A DNA stretch of 64,000 bases. Source: Glaciimonas sp. (GTDB lineage Bacteria > Pseudomonadota > Gammaproteobacteria > Burkholderiales > Burkholderiaceae_D). Shown one piece after another: positions 27,159-35,663 of the stretch. Where the stretch lies: NCBI GenBank assembly GCA_012927585.1, contig JABBOY010000036.1:1-64000 (forward strand). Reading direction: 5' to 3'. The notes beneath the pieces are model-generated. The model ran no database searches. It worked only from the letters and a program-made list of their open reading frames with translations, and was not told where the DNA came from. The position numbers and the translations under genes are program-made. The first letter of the stretch is position 1, and each line of letters opens with the position of its first letter.

Positions 27159-27716
27159 CTACGCGTTTGCTGAATTGAGGCGGCGCACGGTGCGCTCGAG
27201 AAACTGTTGGAAGGTGGCCGGTTCCAGGCCCAGAAGGCTGCGCAATACAAAGCCGTTGCCACCCTGGAGCCCGAAATCATCGTAATAGCGAAACATGCGT
27301 GCGCGTGCTTCCTGTTCATACGGATCGGTGATCCCGGCTTTTTGCAGCCAGTCGCACCGAGCAGGATCCGGCTTGGACCGGGGCCCTATCACCGCGCCCA
27401 GCAAGGCGGCACGCTGATGGCGGTTCAGCATGCCATCCGCGCATAGCTCGAAGGTGGCTCTGCCGAAGCCGTCGCGCGTGAGCGCCAATGCCGCCACCTC
27501 GGCCACATCGTCGTAGTCGACATCGGCGATTGGCACGTCGCAGGAAAAGGGTTCGACGTACATGCCGGAACGGGTGATGTTGTTCCAGGCAGGCGCGATG
27601 TTGTGCATCATGCGCGCGGTTTGCAGGATGGTGAAGTCCAGTGCGCTTTCAAAGATCGCTTCTTCGACTTCGCGCTTTGCCTCGTGATGCAGCATCACCC
27701 TTGCGCATGATGTCAT
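27159..27716 (-). pseudogene. NmrA-like NAD(P)-binding protein, N-terminally truncated
   Basis: 185 codons matching the C-terminal two thirds of the intact NmrA-like gene at 39563-40438: HHEAKREVEEAIFESALDFTILQ, MLNRHQRA, AGITDPYEQEARARMFRYYDDFGLQGGNGFVLRS. The Rossmann start with GASGTCG and about 110 residues are missing, so it cannot bind the nucleotide. The break coincides with a change of sequence at about 27690. It is a remnant of a duplicated or related gene. Confidence 0.75.
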
Positions 27717-27785
27717 CGACCGGTGGCTAACGCCAGCCGGATGCCAGTCAGCGGCCCATTTCGGTATCCTTGAAAAGGAGCATCA

Positions 27786-28166
27786 CTACCGACCTATGCG
27801 TGAATACGTCTCATCAAATCGCAAGCGATGTAACTGAATCGGTTTCACTAAGAAACTGATCGGTATCCCAGTCAATGTGTCGAGCGGACCTTGGCTTACG
27901 CAGCATGCAGGTCGACCATTTATTGCAGCACCCTGCATCGCGCGTAGACGTGCTTCGTCGCCCATGCCAATGATGCCTTCGGCACGCGCGATGGTCACGT
28001 CGCGGATGCCCATGAAAGCGATCATGAAGCACTTGTCGCTAGCAAGTCCTCCCGCGCGCAATTCCGGCTCCAGCGGTATGTCGTAGTTCCGTTGCACACG
28101 CATTACCCGCATCAGTGCGCCGGCCATGTGCTCCAACGGAGCGGCGACCATGTCGCGATACACCAC
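27786..28166 (-). pseudogene. unrecognised gene remnant
   Basis: An open frame of about 126 codons with protein-like composition (YRDMVAAPLEHMAGALMRVMRV, FMGIRDVTIARAEGIIGMGDEARLRAM), but the C-terminal 35 residues after the GRPACC stretch look unrelated and no ribosome site or sensible start is visible at 28166. The frame can be read a few codons further upstream but is soon closed. I do not recognise the family. It lies between another truncated gene and a promoter region, so decay is the simplest reading. Confidence 0.35.
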
Positions 28167-28376
28167 CTTGATGCGTCGCCGAGAGCATTGAAGTCAATAT
28201 GCAAGATACGTTCCGGCGCGATCTAGTGCCGGCAGTGCGCGGCCTGCCTGATTCTCTAGTGGAAAGTTGCAAATAATTAGCACAGTCTTTGATACCAATG
28301 GGTGCAACCTTTCCAATTGACAAGGATCCTTCTGCGTCGTTGGCATCGAATCTAATCTGGAAATACGGAGCTAAAC

Positions 28377-28931
28377 ATGATCTCAGTAAACGACACAGCC
28401 ACATTAGTGGTTCAACACGATGTGCAGGTAACGGCCAAAAACCGCTATGAAGAATGGCTCAAGGATATCGCATTGGAAGCGCAGAATTTTCCCGGACACA
28501 TGGGCGTGAACATCATTCGCCCGCACGGGACTTCCACTATGTATACCATTGTGCTGCGTTTCGAATCGACTGATCGATTGGAAAGCTGGCTGCAATCTGA
28601 TATTCGCAAACGGTTTATCGAAGAGATCAGGCCCGCACTAGCGAATGAAGAGAAACTCGAGATGGAGACTGGTTTGGAGTACTGGTTCACGCCTCCGGAA
28701 ATGAAGCAACTGCATGCCAAACCGTTCAAACAATTCCTGATCACATTGTCGGCCATTTTTCCACTGACGATAGTCGTACCGTGGTTGTGGAAGCCGGTTT
28801 TCACGCTGGTCCCCTTACTCGGCCAGCCTATCATCAGCAATTTCGTTCTTGCGGTCGTCATCGTCTATCTGATGGTTTATGTGATCATGGCACGTTACAC
28901 CCGGTTAGTCGCGAAATGGCTATTTTCCTAA
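28377..28931 (+). CDS. antibiotic-biosynthesis-monooxygenase (ABM) domain membrane protein
   Basis: 184 residues. Residues 8-105 form an ABM/ferredoxin-like domain (VVQHDVQVTAKNRYEEWLKDI...FPGHMGVNIIRPHG...YTIVLRFESTDRLESWLQS), followed by WFTPPE and two C-terminal membrane helices (about 123-145 and 154-176). This ABM plus two-helix layout is widespread in proteobacteria and of unknown role. It is a monocistronic gene flanked by decayed sequence on the left and a TetR gene on the right. Confidence 0.8.
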   Translation: MISVNDTATLVVQHDVQVTAKNRYEEWLKDIALEAQNFPGHMGVNIIRPHGTSTMYTIVLRFESTDRLESWLQSDIRKRFIEEIRPALANEEKLEMETGLEYWFTPPEMKQLHAKPFKQFLITLSAIFPLTIVVPWLWKPVFTLVPLLGQPIISNFVLAVVIVYLMVYVIMARYTRLVAKWLFS

Positions 28932-29240
28932 TACTATTGCGTCATAATTTTAAAAAACTGCCTTGGCCGCACGGGGTACATTCCGAAGTGGCTAGCCAAT
29001 CCGATAACCAGCGCCAGGCCCAGTGAGCGTATCGAGTCAGGGACATGCCGTTGCGCGCGCACTTGCCCCACGCGGACGGTAACTTTCAGGTAAGGCAGGC
29101 ACTTGGCGTTGCAGGGCTTTTTTTGACGCAAGCGCTGCCAGAGCAAGAAAACGTATGGCTGTCTTTTTCAACAGCATGTTAACAATTGTATGTTGCAATC
29201 TAAATTACTCGGCATGTTCGACGCGATGTAATCGATGTTG
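28932..29240. other. intergenic region between ABM gene and TetR gene (convergent)
   Basis: About 310 bases with no supported gene and no repeat or RNA that I can identify. Confidence 0.4.
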
Positions 29241-29927
29241 TCAATCTACCGTCCTGGTAGGGCGACGCATGTCTGGCAAGGGATACTTCAGCACTTCAGC
29301 GATCTTGGTGGGACTAGCCCCAAGCCCCTGCAGGATGATCTGTGCAATCTTGTTGCCGAAGTCCTTGCGCAGACGTAAGCTTGGGTTATTAATCAGGCGG
29401 ATCATGCCTTGGCGCATGGTGCCCATCGCCAGATCGAAGCCAACGCTGGCATCAGGACAATTGAAGCCGCCCGACTTGATGCCCATGCGGATATCACGCA
29501 GTGGCGCTTTCAGGGCAAAGCCACCGTGAAACCAGATGCCGGTGACGAAGCCACACCAAGACGAGTCAGATTCGGCCTTTCCCATCCACAGGCGCAGACC
29601 TATGCCGTGGCGCAAGACCGGGTCGTCGATTGTTTTAATTTCGCTTTCGATCGACTCGATCAGGTCATCTGTCAGCCAAGTGGATGTAGCAGTTAATAGT
29701 TCATTCGTACTCTTGAAGTAGTTGTAGAACGTGCCACGGGCTATGTTAGCGGCTTTGATGAAATCTTCAATCACGGGTGCGTCACGCCCCTTTTCGGCAA
29801 AGACGTGCAATGCGGCCTCGATAATCTTGGCTTCTGTCTTGGCACGACGGTGACGCCCGACGATCGTTCGATGATTGACTGTTTCTTCCCCTTCTTCGGG
29901 GATTTGGATGTGTTCATGGCTTTTCAT
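29241..29927 (-). CDS. TetR-family transcriptional regulator
   Basis: 228 residues. The N-terminal helix-turn-helix is standard (KIIEAALHVFAEKGRDAPVIEDFIKAANIARGTFYNYFKST, about 33-73), with the usual YNYF after the recognition helix. The all-helical C-terminal ligand domain is not assigned to a subfamily. It could be a repressor acting on the palindrome at 6768-6790 or on the nearby ABM gene; neither is shown. The start at 29927 may be too early by some 25 residues, as the first part is hydrophilic and unlike the family. Confidence 0.88.
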   Translation of the reverse strand: MKSHEHIQIPEEGEETVNHRTIVGRHRRAKTEAKIIEAALHVFAEKGRDAPVIEDFIKAANIARGTFYNYFKSTNELLTATSTWLTDDLIESIESEIKTIDDPVLRHGIGLRLWMGKAESDSSWCGFVTGIWFHGGFALKAPLRDIRMGIKSGGFNCPDASVGFDLAMGTMRQGMIRLINNPSLRLRKDFGNKIAQIILQGLGASPTKIAEVLKYPLPDMRRPTRTVD

Positions 29928-29938
29928 GCTGAGCTTTT

Positions 29939-30439
29939 TCAGTTGGCGAAGGCTTTAACATGAATTATAGTACAAATTGAACTCTTGTATCCAACATGAA
30001 GAGCGTGCCTTTCCGTCCGTCCAGGTCTGCATGGAAAGTGCGACGCTCCGCGTTTTGTTAGACGGAGTCGGTTTGGGTCGACCCGCAACTTCTCGATTTG
30101 GGCTGTCAGTTGGTTGAATTGCGCCCTGTTCATCGCGAAGATGAGAAGGCAAAAATTCAGGCGATCGACACCTTGCAGGCAAGTGCAGTCGATTTCCCAC
30201 TGCAGCTTACATCTGACTTTCATGTCGTCAAGTGCCTCCATTGCTTCCGTCAGCAAATTGTTGCACAATGCCTCGAATGCTGGACGCGCTTCGGCGTGTA
30301 AGCAGACCAGATAATCGAAATTCGCAGGTTGAATGGCGTCAGCTTGGCTGCCTCGGCCGGATGCCTCGGTCTTGCCGCGGGGTATGGAGATCGAGGGTGT
30401 TTGCGGAAAATAAAAAAGCCCCTGGGACTGAGCACCCAA
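29939..30439 (-). CDS. hypothetical open frame, doubtful
   Basis: A 166-codon frame beginning at TTG inside the terminator of the dehydrogenase operon. The middle (ANFDYLVCLHAEARPAFEALCNNLLTEAMEALDDMKVR...NQLTAQIEKLRVD) could be a helical protein, but the ends look non-coding and there is no ribosome site. It fills an otherwise empty 500-base gap. No family is recognised. Confidence 0.25.
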   Translation of the reverse strand: MGAQSQGLFYFPQTPSISIPRGKTEASGRGSQADAIQPANFDYLVCLHAEARPAFEALCNNLLTEAMEALDDMKVRCKLQWEIDCTCLQGVDRLNFCLLIFAMNRAQFNQLTAQIEKLRVDPNRLRLTKRGASHFPCRPGRTERHALHVGYKSSICTIIHVKAFAN

Positions 30440-30443
30440 GGGA
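30409..30443 (-). terminator. Rho-independent terminator of the dehydrogenase-complex operon
   Basis: Read on the minus strand, CCCTTGGG, an 8-base loop, CCCAGGGG and CTTTTTTATTTT. The imperfect GC-rich stem followed by a T-run lies 65 bases after the E3 stop codon. Confidence 0.6.
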
Positions 30444-30507
30444 AATCTCCTTTGATGTTAGAGGAGGAGGATGCGTCAGGTCAGGCTTGGCTTGACAAAA
30501 AGTCTGT

Positions 30508-31914
30508 TCATTTCTTCGGTAAATAGATATCTGTGATCGAACCCTCTGCAATCTCGGCGGCGAGGGCGATGGTTTCCGATAAAGTAGGGTGCGGATGAAT
30601 GGCCAGCGCCAAATCACCAACCTCTGCATCCAGCTCCATCGCCACCACCACTTCGGCAATCAATTCGCCGGCGCCGGCACCAACGATGCCGGCACCGATG
30701 ATGCGCCGGGTTTTCTTGTCGATGATCAACTTTGTCAAGCCTTCGTCGCGTCCTATGGTGATCGCGCGACCGCAGGCGGCCCAAGGGAAGATGGCCTTTT
30801 CAATATCGAGACCCTGCTTTTTGGCGGCATTCTCGGTAACGCCCGCCCATGATATTTCAGGGTCGGTGTAGGCGACCGAGGGAATGGTACGTGCCTGGAA
30901 GCTCACCTTATGGCCGGCGACCACCTCGGCGGCAAGTTTGCCCTCGTGGCTAGCTTTATGCGCCAACATGGGTTCGCCGCTGATGTCGCCGATGGCAAAA
31001 ATATGCGGCACGTTGGTGCGCATTTGACCGTCGACCGGGATAAAGCCGCGGTCATCCACCTTTACGCCCGCCGCTTCAGCATTGATCGCAAGGCCATTCG
31101 GCCGGCGCCCGACAGCAACCAGAACCCGGTCGTAGGCGGCAGCTTCGGGCGCTTCCGGGCCTTCAAAAGTTGCGCGCAAACCATTGCTCAATGACTCAAG
31201 CCTGGTCACCTTAGTTTTCAGCAGAACCCGAACTTTTTGCTTTGCCAATCGGGTGGCAAGCGGTTTAACCAAATCCGCATCCGCGCCTGGAATCAACTGA
31301 TCCATCCACTCGACCACGGTGACTTGCGAGCCAAACGCCTGGTAGACCGTGGCCATTTCCAAACCGATGATGCCGCCGCCAATGACCAGCAGCTTACACG
31401 GAACGTCATCAAGAGCCAGAGCGCCAGTGGAATCCATCAGGCGCGGATCGTCATAAGGGAAGCCGGGAATCCTGGTGACAGACGATCCCGCCGCAATAAT
31501 TCCGTGCTCAAAGCTAACGGTCGTTGTGCCGTCGGCCATTTCCACACGCACAGAATTTGGCGAGGCGAACTGTGCCTGTCCGTTGAGTACGGTCACCTTG
31601 CGTTGCTTGGCCAATGTTGTCAAACCCTTGGTCAGCTTTGCCACGACAGAATTTTTCCAGTCGCGCAGAGCGGGTAGATCGAGTTCTGGCGTGCCGAAGC
31701 GGACACCAGGGGTCTCTGCCGCTTCCGAGATCACCTTGGCGACGTGTAAAAGCGCCTTCGACGGGATACAGCCGACATTCAGGCAAACTCCTCCCAAGGT
31801 GGCACTACGGTCGATCAGGATGACTTTCTTGCCAAGGTCGGCCGCTCGGAACGCGGCGCTATAACCACCAGGTCCGGCACCAATAACAACTACGTCTGCT
31901 TGCAGGTCGCTCAT
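30508..31914 (-). CDS. lpdA: dihydrolipoyl dehydrogenase (E3 component)
   Basis: 468 residues from ATG 31914, which overlaps the E2 stop (ATGA). FAD-binding GAGPGGYSAAFRAADLG, the redox-active disulfide in GGVCLNVGCIPSK, an NAD-binding GGGIIGLEMA, and the C-terminal HPHPTLSE catalytic His-Glu pair are all present. It reoxidises the dihydrolipoyl arm of E2 with NAD+. As the last gene of an E1alpha-E1beta-ALDH-E2-E3 operon it is dedicated to this complex. A slightly longer frame start at 31929 would lie within the E2 gene and is not preferred. Confidence 0.96.
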   Translation of the reverse strand: MSDLQADVVVIGAGPGGYSAAFRAADLGKKVILIDRSATLGGVCLNVGCIPSKALLHVAKVISEAAETPGVRFGTPELDLPALRDWKNSVVAKLTKGLTTLAKQRKVTVLNGQAQFASPNSVRVEMADGTTTVSFEHGIIAAGSSVTRIPGFPYDDPRLMDSTGALALDDVPCKLLVIGGGIIGLEMATVYQAFGSQVTVVEWMDQLIPGADADLVKPLATRLAKQKVRVLLKTKVTRLESLSNGLRATFEGPEAPEAAAYDRVLVAVGRRPNGLAINAEAAGVKVDDRGFIPVDGQMRTNVPHIFAIGDISGEPMLAHKASHEGKLAAEVVAGHKVSFQARTIPSVAYTDPEISWAGVTENAAKKQGLDIEKAIFPWAACGRAITIGRDEGLTKLIIDKKTRRIIGAGIVGAGAGELIAEVVVAMELDAEVGDLALAIHPHPTLSETIALAAEIAEGSITDIYLPKK

Positions 31915-33209
31915 AGCTCGTTCACCCAATTGCGGGTCTCAAGAATTTCTTTTAAGTAGCGCAAGAAGGATGCCGAATAGGCGCCGTCGAACGCACGATG
32001 ATCGAACGATTGCGCCAAAATGCCAATCGGTCGAATCGCGATCACGTCACCATCCGGTCCTTCAATGACCACTGGCTTTTTGTGCACGCCATCGGTGGAG
32101 AGAATGGCGGCTTGCGGCTGGTTTATGATGGAGGTGCTAAACAGGGTGCCAAACGAGCCCGAGTTGGAGATCGTATAAGTACCACCGGAAAGTTCGTCCT
32201 GTTTGATCTGCCCTTTGCGCGCCGCCGTCGCCAGCCGGTTAATCTCCGCAGCCAGGCCGCGCAGATTCCGGTGGTGCGCGTCGCGCATTACCGTTGCCAG
32301 CAAGCCATCGAAATTCACATCGACGGCTATGCCCAAGTGGACCCGCTTATGCACTATCAATTCGTCATTACCAAAGCTTGAATTGATGTACGGATATTTG
32401 CCGATCGCTTCACACACAGCGCGTGCAATGAAAGGTAGATAGGTGAGTGAGTAACCCTCGCGCTCTTTCCACTCTTTGCCGATGGCATTGCGTGCCTTGT
32501 CGACCGCGTGGAAATTGACTTCCACTGCCTGCACTGCATGCGGACTGGTCGCCAGCGAGCGTATCATATGGCTGCCGGTCGCGCGGCGGATCTTGTTAAG
32601 CGGCAGTACCAGATCGTCCTTGCCGACGCTCACTGCTGCTGCAGGTGCGGGTGTCTGCACTGGGGGAGTCGCTTGACTTTGCGCCGAAGCCGTAGCGACC
32701 GTTGGTGGTTCTGCAACAGTCGGTGCCGGCCTGGCCAGGTAGGCAAGTACATCCTCGCGGGTAACGCGGTTGTTGTTGCCTGTGCCATTAATCTGGTCGG
32801 CAGACAGTCCATTTTCCCCAAGCAAACGTCGTACTACCGGCGAAAGGCGTGCGGCCCCGTCAACCGGGCGAACCAGCGCGCGCTTGTCTTCTCCTGCATC
32901 GATGACGGCCGTAACCGCCGGACTCGCTGCAACTGCTGGCGCATGACTCGTTGTCGGCTTGGCAGCTGCGACGCTGCCTTCAGCGACGACGATGGCCAAC
33001 ACCGTGCCGACCTTCACCGTGGTGCCTTTGACGACCAGGATTTCCGTGACTATTCCTGTGAGCGGCGAGGGAATCTCGCTGGTCACTTTATCTGTTTCAA
33101 CATCGAACAGGTTTTCGTCCGCCTGAACCAGGTCTCCGACTTTTTTGTACCAGTTGGCAACGGTGCCTTCCAGCACGGTTTCTCCCAACTGCGGCATGAT
33201 GATGTTCAT
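31911..33209 (-). CDS. dihydrolipoyl acyltransferase (E2 component) of a 2-oxoacid dehydrogenase-like complex
   Basis: 432 residues. One lipoyl domain at 1-75 with the lipoyl-Lys in DVETDKVTSEI, an Ala/Pro linker, a peripheral-subunit-binding domain near 120-157 (LSPVVRRLLGENGLSADQI...VTREDVLAYL), a second linker, and the catalytic domain from about 200. The catalytic motif is SFDHRAFDGA, keeping His and Asp of the usual HRxxDG. One lipoyl domain is typical of branched-chain, acetoin and related complexes. It accepts the acyl group from E1alpha2beta2 and passes it to CoA. An 8-base gap separates it from the aldehyde dehydrogenase. Confidence 0.94.
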   Translation of the reverse strand: MNIIMPQLGETVLEGTVANWYKKVGDLVQADENLFDVETDKVTSEIPSPLTGIVTEILVVKGTTVKVGTVLAIVVAEGSVAAAKPTTSHAPAVAASPAVTAVIDAGEDKRALVRPVDGAARLSPVVRRLLGENGLSADQINGTGNNNRVTREDVLAYLARPAPTVAEPPTVATASAQSQATPPVQTPAPAAAVSVGKDDLVLPLNKIRRATGSHMIRSLATSPHAVQAVEVNFHAVDKARNAIGKEWKEREGYSLTYLPFIARAVCEAIGKYPYINSSFGNDELIVHKRVHLGIAVDVNFDGLLATVMRDAHHRNLRGLAAEINRLATAARKGQIKQDELSGGTYTISNSGSFGTLFSTSIINQPQAAILSTDGVHKKPVVIEGPDGDVIAIRPIGILAQSFDHRAFDGAYSASFLRYLKEILETRNWVNEL

Positions 33210-33217
33210 AGGGTTCC

Positions 33218-34672
33218 TTACCAGGTGACGGCAATGTACTTGGACTCGAGGTACTCGAGCAGACCGTCGTGGGAGCCTTCGCGGCCAACGCCGCTTTGTT
33301 TCCAGCCGCCGAATGGCGCTGCCGGATCGGCGACCAGGCCGCGGTTGATGCCGACCATGCCGGTTTCGAGCTTTTCGGCGACGCGCATGGCCTTGGCCAG
33401 GTCGCGTGTATGCACAAAGGCGACCAAACCGAATTCCGTATCGTTGGCCAGGGCGATCACCTCGGCCTCGCTCTCGAAGGTGGCAATCGGTGCGACCGGG
33501 CCGAAGATTTCTTCCTTCAGTATGCGTGCATCGGACTTCACGTCGGCCAGTACCGTCGGCGGATAGAAATAACCTTTTCCGCTCGGGATTTTGCCGCCAG
33601 TGACCAGTCTGGCGCCATGCGCCACAGCATCGTCAACCAGTTCGGCGATCTTGTCGCGGGTGCTGGCATTGACCATCGGCCCCAACTGCACATCCTCACG
33701 CAGTCCATCACCCATCTGTATTTTTGCCATCGCTTCGGCAAAACGGCGGGTAAATTCTTCCGCGACCGGTTTTTCGACGTAGAAGCGGTTGGCCGCGGTG
33801 CATGACTCGCCACCATTGCGCATCTTGGCGACCATCGCGGCAGCGACTGCAGCCTCGATATCGGCATCGGCAAACACGATGAAGGGCGCGTTCCCCCCCA
33901 GTTCCATCGAGCATTTGACAACTGTTTGCGCTGCCTCGGAAAGTAGCAAACGACCGGTTTCGGTCGAGCCGGTGAAGGAAAATTTGCGCACGCGTGAATC
34001 ATTTAGCATGGCCTCAATGGCCTTGGCTGTGCGGCGCGTGGTGAGCACGTTGACGACGCCGGGCGGGACACCCGCCTTCTCGAAAATCGTGGCCATGGCA
34101 AGCGCAGTGAGCGGGGTTTCCTTGGCGGGCTTGAGGACGATCGTGCAGCCGGCGGCCAGCGCCGCGCCGATCTTGCGCGTGGCCATCGCCGCCGGAAAGT
34201 TCCAGGGTGTGACGAACACCGCGACCCCAACAGGTTGACGCAGAACGATGATACGGTTGGCGCCGCTCGGTGAAGTCGATATCTCGCCGAGGATGCGCAC
34301 TGTTTCTTCACCGAACCAGCGCAAGAACTCGGCCGCGTAGACCACCTCGCCGCGTGCTTCGCTGAGGGCCTTGCCACTTTCCTGGGTAATCAAGCGCGCC
34401 AGGGCTTCCTTGTTGGCGATCATCAGCTCGAAGGCGCGATGCAAGATCTCGCCGCGTTGGCGCGGCGCCATGGCGGCCCAAGCCGGACCGGCCGCATAAG
34501 CTGCAGCGACCGCGTCCAGACCGTCCTCGACGGTACCGTCTGCGACGTTGGCGATCACCTCTTCAGTGGCGGGATTGACGACGTCGAAATTTTTGCCGTC
34601 GGCAGCCGTGAGCCATTTGCCATTGATGTAAAGGCCCATCTCGACACTGCTTATTTTTAGATCAATATTCAT
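33218..34672 (-). CDS. aldehyde dehydrogenase, succinate-semialdehyde-dehydrogenase-like
   Basis: 484 residues. ALDH motifs: TPWNFPAAMATRKIGAALAAGCT, KPAKETPLTAL, FTGSTETGRLL, the Glu of MELGGNAPF, the nucleophile Cys in NGGESCTAANR, EEIFGPVAP, and PFGGWKQSGVGREG. This set is closest to GabD-type succinate semialdehyde dehydrogenases. It overlaps the E1beta stop by 11 bases and lies 8 bases before E2, so it is an integral part of the operon. An ALDH between E1beta and E2 is not usual and suggests that the pathway produces both an acyl-CoA and a semialdehyde. Confidence 0.93.
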   Translation of the reverse strand: MNIDLKISSVEMGLYINGKWLTAADGKNFDVVNPATEEVIANVADGTVEDGLDAVAAAYAAGPAWAAMAPRQRGEILHRAFELMIANKEALARLITQESGKALSEARGEVVYAAEFLRWFGEETVRILGEISTSPSGANRIIVLRQPVGVAVFVTPWNFPAAMATRKIGAALAAGCTIVLKPAKETPLTALAMATIFEKAGVPPGVVNVLTTRRTAKAIEAMLNDSRVRKFSFTGSTETGRLLLSEAAQTVVKCSMELGGNAPFIVFADADIEAAVAAAMVAKMRNGGESCTAANRFYVEKPVAEEFTRRFAEAMAKIQMGDGLREDVQLGPMVNASTRDKIAELVDDAVAHGARLVTGGKIPSGKGYFYPPTVLADVKSDARILKEEIFGPVAPIATFESEAEVIALANDTEFGLVAFVHTRDLAKAMRVAEKLETGMVGINRGLVADPAAPFGGWKQSGVGREGSHDGLLEYLESKYIAVTW

Positions 34673-35663
34673 TGCTCTTCCTCAGTTTGGAATCCACTGA
34701 CCGGCGGATCTCGGCGACGATGCGGTCCACCGAGGGAATCACGGCATCTTCGAGTTCGCTTGCGGGCAGGGGCATATGTGGCGTGGTGATGCGCACCACG
34801 GGCTGGTCCAGGTAGTAGAAACATTCCTCCATGACGATGGAGGCGATTTCGGCGCCCCAGCCACAGAGTCGCGGATTCTCTTCCACGGTGAACAGCCGGC
34901 CGGTTTTGACGGTCTCGCGGATGATGGTCTGCATGTCCAGCGGGACCAGCGAGCGCACATCGACCACGGTGGCGGAAATGCCATTCTCGCGATACAGAAT
35001 CTCGGCAGCCAGAAGCGCGCGCGGCACCATGGCGGCCAAGGCGATAATGGTCAGGTCGGTTCCGTGGCGCAAAACCTTGGCCTTGCCCAACTCATCGACG
35101 TACTCGCCGTCAGGAACTTCGCCTTTCATCGCGTACAGGGATTTATGCTCGAAGAAGAGCACCGGATCTGGATCGCGGATGGCCGCTGCGAGCAAGCCCT
35201 TGACGTCGGCGGGGCAAGAAGGCACCACGACCTTGATGCCGGGAATCATCATGGCCCAATTCTCGACGCTTTGCGAATGCTGGGCGCCGAAGCGTGAGCC
35301 TGCACCGTTGGCGGTACGAATCACCAGGGGAAACGAGAACTGCCCATTCGTCATATAGCGCGTTTTCGAAATCTCGTTGGCGATCAGGTCCCAGCACACT
35401 GCCAGAAAGTCGGAAAACATGATTTCGGCAATTGGCCGCAGGCCGGTCATGGCGGCGCCCATCGCAGCGCCCAGAATGGCCTGTTCGGATATCGGCGTGT
35501 CGCGCACGCGCTTAGGCCCGAATTTATCCAGCAACCCCACAGTGGCCTTGAAAGGTCCGCCGTATGCGGCTACGTCCTCTCCGAGAAACACGACCCGTTC
35601 GTCGCGCGCCATTTCTTGCGCGATGGCTGCTGCCACCGCGTCTCGATAACTTAATTCCGCCAT
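34662..35663 (-). CDS. 2-oxoacid dehydrogenase-like E1 beta subunit
   Basis: 333 residues, transketolase-like pyrimidine-binding fold: YRDAVAAAIAQEMARDERVVFLGEDVAAYGG, FGPKRVRDTPISEQAILGAAMGAA, EIMFSDFL, and C-terminal YREN...VVDVRSLVPLD and ITTPHMPLPAS. It closely resembles AcoB and PdhB-type subunits, forming an alpha2beta2 ThDP enzyme with the preceding gene, which it overlaps by 13 bases. The actual 2-oxo or alpha-diketone substrate cannot be told from sequence; acetoin, pyruvate, or a ring-derived quinone/diketone are possible. Confidence 0.94.
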   Translation of the reverse strand: MAELSYRDAVAAAIAQEMARDERVVFLGEDVAAYGGPFKATVGLLDKFGPKRVRDTPISEQAILGAAMGAAMTGLRPIAEIMFSDFLAVCWDLIANEISKTRYMTNGQFSFPLVIRTANGAGSRFGAQHSQSVENWAMMIPGIKVVVPSCPADVKGLLAAAIRDPDPVLFFEHKSLYAMKGEVPDGEYVDELGKAKVLRHGTDLTIIALAAMVPRALLAAEILYRENGISATVVDVRSLVPLDMQTIIRETVKTGRLFTVEENPRLCGWGAEIASIVMEECFYYLDQPVVRITTPHMPLPASELEDAVIPSVDRIVAEIRRSVDSKLRKSNEY